A stretch of 64,000 bases of DNA, from NCBI RefSeq assembly GCF_039523615.1, contig NZ_BAAAFQ010000006.1, positions 1 through 64,000 of the forward strand, read 5' to 3'. Source of the stretch: Psychrosphaera haliotis. Its GTDB lineage: Bacteria; Pseudomonadota; Gammaproteobacteria; Enterobacterales; Alteromonadaceae. A model generated the notes under the pieces. That model did not search any database, had not been told where the DNA came from, and saw nothing but the letters and a program-made list of their open reading frames with translations. Each line of letters begins with the position of its first letter. The first letter of the stretch is position 1. The position numbers were made by a program, and so were the translations under genes. Below are positions 8,939 through 18,184 of this stretch, piece after piece.

Positions 8939-11254
8939 TTAGAACTGGTAGTTCATTGTGAAACGAACAGAACGAGCATCGCCTAAGTACATAAATGCAC
9001 CAGAGCGGTATGCTGCAGTCCAATACTCTTTATCTAAAACGTTACCAATGTTAAGACGCAAAGTTACATCTTCAGTGGCATTGTAGTTAGCAAATAAGTT
9101 AACAACTTGGTAGCTAGGAACAACAATGGAGTAACGATCGTTTGTTGAGTCGTAACCTGCTGCAGTATCTGGTTGGCCACCAAACATTTCGCTCTGGTAT
9201 GAGTAGTCACCACCAAACGAGAATGTTTCAGTTGGCTGGTAACGTAACTGAAGATATAAACTCTTATCAGCAAAGTTACTTAGCGCTAATCCAACATTGT
9301 CTTCATTATAAGACTCTAGTACTTCAGACTTCATAGACGTTGCAGAGAACTGCATGCTTAGCTGTTCGTTAATGTCACCAACTAGACCAAATTCAACACC
9401 TTTAACACGGTTTTTACCAGTATTTAGTGTGCCCAATGTAGAGTAGCTATCACCAACACTTTCCATCACGTCTTTTTTCGTCATTTGGAATAGTGCAGCC
9501 GTTGCCATAAATTTATGGTCAAATAGTTGCCACTTTGTACCAATTTCAATATTTTCTACAATTTCAGGATCAGCATTTTGTGCTTGATCTGGGTCACCAC
9601 AAATACCACCGTAACCACAGTTAGCACCTAGGTCAGATTCACCACCGTTAATATTGGTTGCAGTGCTGAAGTTAATGTAAACATTTCCATCTTCAGTAAT
9701 GCTATGTAGTAGACCAATGTGACCGTTATACATGTCGTCTTCATATTCGTATAAAATGTCACCTGAACGGCCGCTTGTCGCATTGCTGTAATCAAAGCTG
9801 TCTTGACGTAAACCTAGGAATAATTGAGTTTCCTCAGTCAATTCAATGGTATCCATTACGTAAGCAGATACAGTGTTAATTTCGAATATTGCATCCGAAT
9901 CGCCTTGTGTATAAGCACGTTGCATCAGGTTTGATGCATTTTGAACAACTGAACCGTTTGCATCTAATAAACAGTAAGAATCGGAAACACCTCTTCTTCC
10001 GCCAACACGACAATTAGAGTCACCCATCGCTTCGTAGTTATAAAAACCGTTGTCTACTTTTTCGTCTGTAAACTCTAGGCCGTATACTAGTTTGTGCTTT
10101 TTGCCTAACGCCGTAATGTTTGAAATTAGGTTAAATTGAGTCGCAAAGTACTCAACTTCTTGCCAACCTTGGTGTGTGCTTAAGTTTATTGACGCTGCGC
10201 CTGGAGCTGTTGTATCACTTGCATCACGATTTGTGCCGCGTGCACCAGTAGTAATATAACCGTTTTCTGTTTTACCAAAACGCGTAGAGTTATAGAACAT
10301 TAGGTCTTCGTTAATTTCATATTCAGTGCGAAGCGTAAATGTTGACACTTCTGACTCTTGGAAATCTTCGTCTTGAGCATAAACTGGAATATCTGAAACA
10401 GGTTTACGCGTAGTTTGGTCAAAATAACTACCTAAGTCAGGGCGGTCATCGGCACTTAAGTAATAAAAGTCAGCAATAAAGTTTAATTTATCATTTGCTT
10501 GGTAAACACCTGATAATTGAGCACCTTCACGAGAACGCTCAATACCGTCACGGCCTGGCTTAGTATCTTCTGCTGACAATAAGTTTATTCGTACTGCCGC
10601 ATTGTCATTAATTGATGCATTATAGTCCGCAGTTAAGCGGTAATAGTCATCAGTACCAAAGCTTGCATCTACACGACCGAAGTTGTAAGACGTTGAAGCC
10701 TTTTTAGTTACACTGTTTACTGCGCCACCTGAAGAACCACGACCAGCAAAAGTCGAACTTGGACCTTTAGTAATTTCAACACGTTCTGTTGCAAAACTTT
10801 CACGAGTTGTCATACCTGGATCACGTAAACCATCAACAAAAACGTCACTGCGAGCTTCGTGGCCACGAATGATATAACGGTCACCAAAGGCATTACCGTT
10901 TTCACCAGTACCTAACGTAACACCTGATTGTGCAGATAGGATATCTTTCAGATCAGTCTTACCTGATTCTTGAATTTGGTCTTGAGTTAAAATGTTGATT
11001 ACTTGAGGAGTATCAACTAGATCATTAACTCGACGTAAGTCACCTGACTTATCAACATGATAAATAGAGTTTCTTACACCGTGTACTTCAATACGTTCAA
11101 TTGCTTCTGCAGATTCACATTGCTTGTCTTTTTTAACGTCACAAGTTTCTTCAACAGGTGCTGCATAAATTGCTGTTGAACCTAAAACCAAAGAGGCTGC
11201 TAATGTTTGAGCGCCTAAATTCATTTGTTCTGAAAGATATGTTTTTTTCTTCAC
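8939..11254 (-). CDS. TonB-dependent siderophore receptor (Fiu/PiuA-like)
   Basis: 771 residues: signal peptide (to about AAPVEE), a plug domain with TPQVINILTQDQIQESGKTD, YIIRGHEARSDVFVDGLRD and VEITKGPSSTFAGRG, then a 22-strand-type barrel ending in the C-terminal aromatic RFTMNYQF. The plug most resembles catecholate siderophore receptors (Fiu, PiuA). The neighbouring PiuC-type hydroxylase and an upstream Fur-like box support a role in TonB-powered Fe(III)-siderophore import across the outer membrane. The exact siderophore is an inference. Confidence 0.9.
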   Translation of the reverse strand: MKKKTYLSEQMNLGAQTLAASLVLGSTAIYAAPVEETCDVKKDKQCESAEAIERIEVHGVRNSIYHVDKSGDLRRVNDLVDTPQVINILTQDQIQESGKTDLKDILSAQSGVTLGTGENGNAFGDRYIIRGHEARSDVFVDGLRDPGMTTRESFATERVEITKGPSSTFAGRGSSGGAVNSVTKKASTSYNFGRVDASFGTDDYYRLTADYNASINDNAAVRINLLSAEDTKPGRDGIERSREGAQLSGVYQANDKLNFIADFYYLSADDRPDLGSYFDQTTRKPVSDIPVYAQDEDFQESEVSTFTLRTEYEINEDLMFYNSTRFGKTENGYITTGARGTNRDASDTTAPGAASINLSTHQGWQEVEYFATQFNLISNITALGKKHKLVYGLEFTDEKVDNGFYNYEAMGDSNCRVGGRRGVSDSYCLLDANGSVVQNASNLMQRAYTQGDSDAIFEINTVSAYVMDTIELTEETQLFLGLRQDSFDYSNATSGRSGDILYEYEDDMYNGHIGLLHSITEDGNVYINFSTATNINGGESDLGANCGYGGICGDPDQAQNADPEIVENIEIGTKWQLFDHKFMATAALFQMTKKDVMESVGDSYSTLGTLNTGKNRVKGVEFGLVGDINEQLSMQFSATSMKSEVLESYNEDNVGLALSNFADKSLYLQLRYQPTETFSFGGDYSYQSEMFGGQPDTAAGYDSTNDRYSIVVPSYQVVNLFANYNATEDVTLRLNIGNVLDKEYWTAAYRSGAFMYLGDARSVRFTMNYQF

Positions 11255-11319
11255 TTTTTCATTCCATAAGCGGTTGATTTAACTTAACGGCGGCAAGAAT
11301 AGATCAATGAATGACAAAT

Positions 11320-11338
11320 GTAAATGATAATAGTTCGT
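11320..11338 (-). promoter_or_regulatory. Candidate Fur box upstream of the siderophore receptor
   Basis: The 19 bp GTAAATGATAATAGTTCGT agrees with the classical GATAATGATAATCATTATC at 12 of 19 positions, including an intact AATGATAAT core, and lies about 65-85 bp upstream of the receptor start. Confidence 0.55.
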
Positions 11339-11536
11339 ATTTAGATTAAATTTGTTAATTTTTTCAACTTAGTATAAATCTAATAACGATTGCGGTTGAT
11401 TTATGTGTTTCAATACATATATAAGCAGTTACTAATACATAAATTGTTAGCCCCTTTCTTTTTAGGTGCTACAGTTTTATTGGACACCCATATAGAGACG
11501 TTTAAATTTCTATCATTTTAGTTATTAGGATTATGT

Positions 11537-11938
11537 ATGAAAACATCACAAGAGTTAGTCGCTGAAGTAAGAAAGACAATTAATGAAATATCCACTTCAC
11601 AGCTAAATGAACTGCTTCACAAAGAAGAAGTCATCGTTATTGATGTAAGAGAGCCAGGAGAATTTGCTGCAGGTCATGTTCCATCTTCGGTAAATTTCCC
11701 TAGAGGTGTATTGGAAATGAAAATTCACACTCACCCTGCCGTTGGTTATGAGTGTGATACAGAAACTGCGCTGAAAGCACTTGCCGAAAAAGAGCTTTAT
11801 TTAATTTGCCAATCTGGTGGGCGCTCAGCATTATCAGCAGAGTCATTACAGCGATTAGGTTTCAGCAAAGTTACATCGGTAGCCGGTGGTATGAAAGACT
11901 GGAAAGAGCAAGGCCTAGAGGTTGTGCAGCCTAGCTAG
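11537..11938 (+). CDS. Rhodanese-like domain protein
   Basis: 133 residues forming one rhodanese domain: IDVREPGEFAAGHVPSS near 35-51, the active-site loop CQSGGRS with catalytic Cys91, and the closing VAGGMKDWKEQGL. No signal peptide, so it should be cytoplasmic. Expected to carry or transfer sulfane sulfur; the natural acceptor is unknown. It stands alone upstream of ssb. Confidence 0.9.
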   Translation: MKTSQELVAEVRKTINEISTSQLNELLHKEEVIVIDVREPGEFAAGHVPSSVNFPRGVLEMKIHTHPAVGYECDTETALKALAEKELYLICQSGGRSALSAESLQRLGFSKVTSVAGGMKDWKEQGLEVVQPS

Positions 11939-12053
11939 TTCGTTAATTAGCTCGTTCTTTAATTAGCTAAGGGACAGTTTTAATTAATAAAATTGCCTTT
12001 ATCCGTGATCCACTTGTATGGTTATATAACAACCAAAACAACAAGGAATGATC

Positions 12054-12500
12054 ATGGCTAGAGGCATTAACAAAGTAATTTTAATCGGTACATTGGGTAA
12101 CGATCCTGATGTAAAGCATCTACCAAATACAAATTGTGTGGCTACTATTAGTGTAGCAACAAATGAGAGTTGGAAAGATAAAGCAACCGGTGAATTAAAA
12201 ACCAAAACCGAGTGGCATCGAGTGGTTCTGTTTGGAAAAGTCGCTGAAATTGCCGAGCAATATCTGACCAAAGGCTCCCAAGTTTATATCGAAGGTAAGT
12301 TACAAACTAAAAAGTGGACAGATCAAACTGGCCAAGACAAGTACTCCACCGATGTGGTTGTGGATATGATGGGTCAACTGCAAATGTTAGGTGGTAAGCC
12401 CACTTTACCAAATTCCACAAATCAAAACCAAGCTGCAACTCCTGCTGTAAAACCACCAGCTAAAGAAGCTTTAGAAATGGAGGATTCAATACCCTTCTAG
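12054..12500 (+). CDS. ssb: Single-stranded DNA-binding protein
   Basis: 148 residues. OB-fold starts MARGINKVILIGTLGNDPDV and continues with EWHRVVLFGKVAEIAEQYLTKGSQVYIEGKL. A Gln/Pro-rich linker leads to the acidic tip EMEDSIPF, which in SSB proteins recruits repair and replication partners. The start chosen is the ATG at 12054, six bases after AAGGA; the ATG at 12048 abuts the ribosome binding site. Functions as a tetramer protecting ssDNA. Confidence 0.95.
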   Translation: MARGINKVILIGTLGNDPDVKHLPNTNCVATISVATNESWKDKATGELKTKTEWHRVVLFGKVAEIAEQYLTKGSQVYIEGKLQTKKWTDQTGQDKYSTDVVVDMMGQLQMLGGKPTLPNSTNQNQAATPAVKPPAKEALEMEDSIPF

Positions 12501-12520
12501 TTTGCTACTTTAGTTTGATC

Positions 12521-12583
12521 TTTTAGAACTTTAATGTGCTCTTTCAGAAGTTTAATTTACCCTTTTAGAGCTTTAATTTGAAG
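12521..12583 (+). repeat. Three imperfect 21-bp tandem repeats after ssb
   Basis: Units at 12521-12541, 12542-12562 and 12563-12583 share the pattern TTT-AGA--TTTAAT. Non-coding, just downstream of ssb, purpose unknown. Confidence 0.6.
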
Positions 12584-12718
12584 CCGTCCTGGCTCGTATG
12601 ATGCTAACAGAATTAGGTGAACATCCTTGTTCCTCGTCGTTCCTAGGACGCTAATTTAATGATATAACAATGAAGTTCAATAACTGGACAAAAACACATG
12701 TATGCAGTTTTTACATGT

Positions 12719-13648
12719 TTAATAGATGGACAGACCAAGTTCTTCGGCAATGTTAGCAACGACTTTCATGCCAACAACTGAATTACCGAAGCTGTTTAAT
12801 GGTGGGCTCCAAGCGCAAATAACACCATAATTTGGAACGATCGCCACAATACCGCCACCAACACCGCTTTTAGCTGGCAAACCAACAGAAAAAGCGAACT
12901 CTCCCGATTGGTCATACATGCCACTGGTTGATAAAATAGCATTAACCCGATGTGTATCTTTTCGAGAGCAAATCGTTTGATTATTGGTAGGATTAATTCC
13001 TTTATTCGCCAAAAATAACAAGCTTTTTGCTAGTTGTTCACAACTCATTGCCACTGAGCATTGAGTAAAATAATGGCTTAGTACATCAGGTATAGGCGAC
13101 TCTATATTGCCAAAACTTTTCATTAAGTACGCTAACGCAGCATTTCGACTACCATGTTGCATTTCTGACTCATAGACGCTTGAGTCAATCTGAATAGACT
13201 CGTCTCCAGCTAACTGACGTAAAAAGTTTACGAAAGACAATTTACTCGCAGAATAATGACTAGCCAAAACATCTGAAACTAGTAACGCGCCAGCATTTAT
13301 AACGGGGTTTCTAGGTATGCCCTTTTCCCATTCAAGTTGAATAATTGAGTTAAAAGGCTGCCCAGACGGCTCCATATGAACCCTTGTCCATAATTCATCA
13401 CCTAGTCGATTCATCGCTAGCACTAAGCCGAATACCTTCGAGATACTCTGAATTGAAAACGGAATATTTCCGTTTCCGGCTGAAACAACATCGCCATCGA
13501 TTGTAGCTACAGCTACTCCTGCAAGGTTGCTGGGTACTTCAGCTAAAGCAGGTATATAGTCCGCGACTTTACCTAATTCATAAGACGCCTGGTTGGCGTC
13601 TAATATTTGAGCTATTTTTAGCTTTAAATCTGACAAGTCTTTGATCAT
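12719..13648 (-). CDS. glsA: Glutaminase
   Basis: 309 residues, the typical bacterial glutaminase length. The serine-beta-lactamase-like catalytic SxxK is visible as SISK (Ser68-Lys71), with NPVINAGAL, SCEQLAKSLLFLANKGINP and KSGVGGGIVAIVP. Converts L-glutamine to glutamate and ammonia in the cytoplasm. Its start ATGA overlaps the stop of the upstream TPR lipoprotein gene by four bases, indicating translational coupling. Confidence 0.95.
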   Translation of the reverse strand: MIKDLSDLKLKIAQILDANQASYELGKVADYIPALAEVPSNLAGVAVATIDGDVVSAGNGNIPFSIQSISKVFGLVLAMNRLGDELWTRVHMEPSGQPFNSIIQLEWEKGIPRNPVINAGALLVSDVLASHYSASKLSFVNFLRQLAGDESIQIDSSVYESEMQHGSRNAALAYLMKSFGNIESPIPDVLSHYFTQCSVAMSCEQLAKSLLFLANKGINPTNNQTICSRKDTHRVNAILSTSGMYDQSGEFAFSVGLPAKSGVGGGIVAIVPNYGVICAWSPPLNSFGNSVVGMKVVANIAEELGLSIY

Positions 13649-16452
13649 AAATACTTAGCTTTTAATTGCTCTAGTTGTGTTGACGTCTTGTCACTCTTAA
13701 ACGTGTATTGAGATATTTTTCTCTCTGCTAATTTAAACTCTTTGTTCGCATAAAGTGCTTCAACATAATTGACAAATACATTGTCGGTATTATGAGTGTT
13801 TTTATCTGCTATTGCGGCAGTTAAGTGTTTAAGTGCAGCTTCAGCGTTACCAAGTTTTAATTCTATTGTACCTAATGTATCTAGTACGCGGCCGTCATTC
13901 GGTTTCATCTCTTTGGCTTTTTCTGCGTGTTTTAGTGCTTGAGAGTAATTTTTTGCCTCAGAGTATAGATAAGCTAAATTATTATGGGCAACAAAGTTTA
14001 GGTCATTTAACGCGATGACCTTTTTATAGTGCTCTATTGCTTCATTTTCATTTCTTGACGTTTGCAGTTGTGCATAACGAAGTGTGTTTAACTCATCCTT
14101 CGGAAACTTCTCTATATGTGTCTTTGTTGCACTTAACGCCGCATCAATGCCTTGATAACGGGCAATTGCATTTATCATCCAGTTCGCATTCATAGACGAC
14201 GGATTTGCTTTATACGCATCGGTTAAGTTTAATACCGCATTGCCTAAATCATTTTCTGCTAGTTGCAAAATACCTATGGTGGTTTTAAGTAACGGTAACG
14301 ACTTAACTTGCTCTGGCAACTTATCAACTTTAGCTTGTGCTAGTTTAAACTGGCCAGTTCTTGCTAAAAGGTAAGCGTGCAAACCTCGAATCTCAAGATT
14401 GTTTCCACCTATTTGGTTTTCATAACTTTGCGCTAACTCAATCGCTTTTTTAAATTCTCCTGAACCATCATAAAGCTTAATCATGCCGATGATTGCTTTA
14501 GGATCATTAGGTTGTGCTTGGTACCACTCTTGGTATAACGCCTTAGTTTTGTCAAAACTCGCAGTTTTAATGTAGCTATTTGCAAGTAATTCCCAGTACG
14601 GCGCTGGTTTGTTATTTAAGCGTTTAGCATTTTCAAATGATTTAACCGAGCCAGAAAAGTCTTGTTCAGCTACCTGTAATCGCCCTAGCGTTACATGGAA
14701 AATACTATTGTTCGGATTGTTTTCTATTAGCTTTTCTAAATGCGCCGTCATTGTTTGTGGCTGCTTTAATACCCTAGACAACAAATAGTGTTTAGTAATC
14801 GCTGGTAAAAACGTAGGTGAAGTCACTAGTAACTTGTCTAGTTCAGCCAACATATTTTGTTTTTGTAAATCAGTCTTAAGCGGCAATAGTTCTATTAACT
14901 GAAATTTTATGATGCTATTTTCAGGTTCAACTTTAAGTCCTGATTCCAATGCTGACCTTGAGCTATCAAAATCACCTTGAATAGCGTTTATTTTGGCTTC
15001 CAACATCCAGCCTTTAACTTCGCTCTCTTGGCTTTGTTTCCACTTTTTGGCAATCTCTAGTGCTTTGTCATATTGACTAGTGGATATATAGGCTTGCACT
15101 AAAGTAACTTCTAACTGTTCCTTATTTACCGGGGTTTCTGTGGCATTATCTTGCCCCATTTCCGCTAGCGCTTGCTCTAAATCTACAATACCTGAAACGT
15201 CATTTAACGATAACTTTAATGTTGCAACACCGGCTCTTGCTGCCGCAGACTCAAGCTCGTCAGGCTGTTTGTTTAAAACGTCTTTTGCTTTATTAATTTC
15301 ACCATCTTTTAATAGAGCTTGTCCTAAACCAGCTAGCAGTCCCGCATCATCTTCGTTAATATTATCAAACATTTTTACGGTTTCATTGGCGTCCAATGAG
15401 CGACCAAGTCGAATTTGTGCATCGGCTAACATTCTTAGTGCTGGATGATCCGCTTTTAGTAAACTCGCGACTAGTGTTAGGTGCGACTCGCTTTTTTCGA
15501 AGTCTTGCGTCATGTAGCTACTAACACCTGCAACTAATCGAGTCGAAGAGTCTTCTGGGTTGATGGTTAAGGACCGTTCTGCGTAATCCAATGCGTCTTT
15601 GTAGTTTTTGTCTTGCATTAATGCTGTTGACTTTATTTGCAGCAATATTGGCTGTTTTGGATACGTAGCTAAAAGATCGTCTACTATTACTTCAGCTTTA
15701 TTTGGCTGACCAAGATCACTGTATAACTGTGCAAGTACGTACTTAACTTCAGGCTCATCAGGATAGGCAGCAACATACTCTTCATAGGTTTGAGCAGCGG
15801 CTTCTGGCTTTTGTAAACGCAGTTGCAAGTTTGCTTTAATTTTTAAAGCATCTTGTTGATTTTTATATCGTTCGAGAATTTCATTTAATTGGCCAATGGC
15901 TCCATCAAATTCACTTTTTAAAATAAGATCATAAACAAATGCCAACTTACTATATGGGCCGCCACCTGATATGCCTTTAAGTTCATCTATCATGGCGTTT
16001 GCTTTCGCGTCATTACCCGCCTTAACATAGGCTTGGATTTGATAAAATTTGAGTTCAGCTAAATCTTTTGGTTTTAAACCTTTTGCTTTGCTAGTTAGTT
16101 TAAAAAGTGACTTATTTGTGCCGTTTTTTTGATAAACCTTCGATAATAATGGAATAACTTCATTGGCAGCGTAACCATAGTCTAATGCACGCTCTAGCTC
16201 TTTTTCAGCGAATGAGTATTGTTTTAAATCCAGGTAAACTTTTCCTAACAAAAAGCGCGCGCTTGCTTCATTTGGCTCTTGTTTAATGGCATTTTTTAGC
16301 TCGATTATAGCGGTTTTATAATCTTTGTTTTCCAGTGATTTATTTGCAGAATCTACATATTCCGCACTCGTTTTATCACCACAACCAACCAATGCGGTTG
16401 CTACAATTGCGCTTGCTGCCAAGTTAATTATTTTTTTATTCACAATAGTCAT
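13645..16452 (-). CDS. prsT: PrsT-type TPR-repeat lipoprotein (exosortase/PEP-CTERM system)
   Basis: 935 residues. The lipoprotein signal ends in ALVGC (Cys24). The rest is almost entirely tetratricopeptide-like helical pairs, including SLENKDYKTAIIELKNAI and NNLAYLYSEAKNYSQALKHA near the C-terminus. Length, lipobox and repeat pattern match the PrsT family found beside XrtA/PEP-CTERM exopolysaccharide and sorting systems. Predicted to be membrane-anchored in the periplasm as a scaffold; no exosortase is in the window. First gene of a two-gene unit with glsA. Confidence 0.8.
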   Translation of the reverse strand: MTIVNKKIINLAASAIVATALVGCGDKTSAEYVDSANKSLENKDYKTAIIELKNAIKQEPNEASARFLLGKVYLDLKQYSFAEKELERALDYGYAANEVIPLLSKVYQKNGTNKSLFKLTSKAKGLKPKDLAELKFYQIQAYVKAGNDAKANAMIDELKGISGGGPYSKLAFVYDLILKSEFDGAIGQLNEILERYKNQQDALKIKANLQLRLQKPEAAAQTYEEYVAAYPDEPEVKYVLAQLYSDLGQPNKAEVIVDDLLATYPKQPILLQIKSTALMQDKNYKDALDYAERSLTINPEDSSTRLVAGVSSYMTQDFEKSESHLTLVASLLKADHPALRMLADAQIRLGRSLDANETVKMFDNINEDDAGLLAGLGQALLKDGEINKAKDVLNKQPDELESAAARAGVATLKLSLNDVSGIVDLEQALAEMGQDNATETPVNKEQLEVTLVQAYISTSQYDKALEIAKKWKQSQESEVKGWMLEAKINAIQGDFDSSRSALESGLKVEPENSIIKFQLIELLPLKTDLQKQNMLAELDKLLVTSPTFLPAITKHYLLSRVLKQPQTMTAHLEKLIENNPNNSIFHVTLGRLQVAEQDFSGSVKSFENAKRLNNKPAPYWELLANSYIKTASFDKTKALYQEWYQAQPNDPKAIIGMIKLYDGSGEFKKAIELAQSYENQIGGNNLEIRGLHAYLLARTGQFKLAQAKVDKLPEQVKSLPLLKTTIGILQLAENDLGNAVLNLTDAYKANPSSMNANWMINAIARYQGIDAALSATKTHIEKFPKDELNTLRYAQLQTSRNENEAIEHYKKVIALNDLNFVAHNNLAYLYSEAKNYSQALKHAEKAKEMKPNDGRVLDTLGTIELKLGNAEAALKHLTAAIADKNTHNTDNVFVNYVEALYANKEFKLAERKISQYTFKSDKTSTQLEQLKAKYL

Positions 16453-16581
16453 CCAGTATTTAAAACATTCCTTGCCACAGGTTAATCTCTCAGGCCATAT
16501 TCCTCAATAGAAAAGTATTTATTATTGCTATTAATTCCGCTAGGTTAAGGACAGTTTTTAAACAAACCAAGGAATCGAGTT

Positions 16582-17967
16582 ATGCTACAAAAAACTAAAA
16601 GCAGTGCATGGTTACTAAAATGTACTTTCACTTTTTTATTTTTATTCAATGCATCTGCTGTAAATGCATCTCCACTACAAGGTGAAAAAACTAAAGATTC
16701 AAACCCCAGCCCTAAAATATTTAAAATGCAAAAACGAGCAGCCATTATTGACGCTTTGCTATTAGATAAATTGGAAAATACATTGCCAAGTTTAATGCGC
16801 CGCTCTGGCATTGACATGTGGGTTTTAATTTCCAGGGAATATAACGAGGACCCGGTTCTTAAAACCATGCTACCTGCCACATGGATAAACGCCAGGCGCC
16901 GAACTATCTTGGTGCTGTTTGACAACGGTAAAAGTGTTGAACGTTATGCAGTAGCGCGATACGGCGTTAGTAACCTATTTGAAAAATCTTGGGACAAAGA
17001 AAAAACACCTGATCAATGGCAAGGATTAGTTGACCTAATTCAAAGCAAAAACCCTAAGGCGATTGGAATAAACCAAAGCATTCATTTTGCTTTAGCCGAC
17101 GGCCTGACTGTCACAGATAAATCTGAATTTGTAGATGCCTTACCAAGCAACTTAAAGTCTAAAGTAACCAGCGCAGAAAACTTAGCCGTTGCCTGGTTAG
17201 AAACTCGTACCGCAAAAGAAATGCAATATTACCCAGCATTGATAAAGATAGGTCATAACATCATTGCTAAAGCGTTCTCAAATAGCGTGGTTAAACCTGG
17301 CATAACCTCAACAGACGACGTTGTCTGGTGGCTAAGAAATGAGAGCAGACGCCTGGGTTTAACTAATTGGTTTCATCCAACCGTTTCAATTCAACGCAGT
17401 GACAATGAAAGCTTTGACCAGCTAAAGGCTTTTAGCGATCGCCCTGCTGGGCAAATTATTCAACGTGGCGACCTACTTCATGTTGATTTTGGCGTCACGT
17501 ATTTGAGACTAAATACTGATCAGCAACAACATGCTTATGTATTAAAGGCCGGTGAAACAGATGCTCCTGACTATTTAAAGCAAGCTCTTAAAAATGGCAA
17601 TCGAGTTCAAGATATATTTACCGGTGAATTTGCACTAGGCAGAACGGGTAACGAGATATTAAAAGCAGCAAGAGAGAAATCAATTGCTGAAGGCTTAAAA
17701 CCCGCCATTTATACACATCCAATTGGATACCATGGACATGCTGCAGGACCAACAATTGGTATGTGGGATGCTCAAGGTGGCGTGCCGGTTAGAGGTGATT
17801 ATCCTCTTTATGAAAATACCGCTTATTCTATTGAATTAAATGCTGCTACGTTTATTTCGCAGTGGAATAAAGAAATTAGGATCATGTTAGAAGAAGAAGC
17901 ATTTTTTGATGGTAAGAAGGTCAAATACCTAGACGGCCGTCAAACCAAGTTTCATTTGATTAAATGA
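16582..17967 (+). CDS. Exported M24-family metallopeptidase (Xaa-Pro aminopeptidase-like)
   Basis: 461 residues with a signal peptide (hydrophobic stretch then NASAVNAS). A creatinase-type N-terminal domain (about 55-200) is followed by the pita-bread catalytic domain. Dinuclear metal ligands are recognisable: Asp in HVDFGV, Asp in LNTDQQQHAY, His in HPIGYHGHAAGP, Glu in SIELNAA and Glu in IMLEEEA. Expected to trim N-terminal residues, possibly before proline, from peptides in the periplasm. Divergent from the PrsT-like gene with its own ribosome binding site (AAGGAA). Confidence 0.85.
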   Translation: MLQKTKSSAWLLKCTFTFLFLFNASAVNASPLQGEKTKDSNPSPKIFKMQKRAAIIDALLLDKLENTLPSLMRRSGIDMWVLISREYNEDPVLKTMLPATWINARRRTILVLFDNGKSVERYAVARYGVSNLFEKSWDKEKTPDQWQGLVDLIQSKNPKAIGINQSIHFALADGLTVTDKSEFVDALPSNLKSKVTSAENLAVAWLETRTAKEMQYYPALIKIGHNIIAKAFSNSVVKPGITSTDDVVWWLRNESRRLGLTNWFHPTVSIQRSDNESFDQLKAFSDRPAGQIIQRGDLLHVDFGVTYLRLNTDQQQHAYVLKAGETDAPDYLKQALKNGNRVQDIFTGEFALGRTGNEILKAAREKSIAEGLKPAIYTHPIGYHGHAAGPTIGMWDAQGGVPVRGDYPLYENTAYSIELNAATFISQWNKEIRIMLEEEAFFDGKKVKYLDGRQTKFHLIK

Positions 17968-17983
17968 TTAAGTGATTAAATGT

Positions 17984-18022
17984 ATTTTTGATTTTTGATT
18001 TTTGATTTTTGATTTTTGATTT
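17984..18022 (+). repeat. 7-bp tandem repeat ATTTTTG, five copies plus a partial one
   Basis: Five perfect units (17984-18018) and a partial sixth, just downstream of the M24 peptidase stop. Non-coding; a simple-sequence tract. Confidence 0.85.
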
Positions 18023-18085
18023 CAATAATTCTATCAAGGCAATATTCACTTAACTTTGAATGAAAAGCCCTGAATAAAATGAAAA

Positions 18086-18143
18086 CCTTGTTTTACTCAG
18101 TTTAGCCATGCTTTTAAGTTAGGTTAGCTGAAGTAAAACAAGG
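18086..18143 (-). terminator. Long inverted repeat between convergent genes, candidate terminator
   Basis: CCTTGTTTTACT (18086-18097) pairs perfectly with AGTAAAACAAGG (18132-18143), and the stem continues imperfectly inward. On the minus strand it is followed by TTTTCATTTTATT, suiting termination of the acyl-CoA ligase transcript. Confidence 0.55.
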
Positions 18144-18184
18144 ACATTGACTATATTTAGTTGCAACGCTGTTAAGTACAGAAA

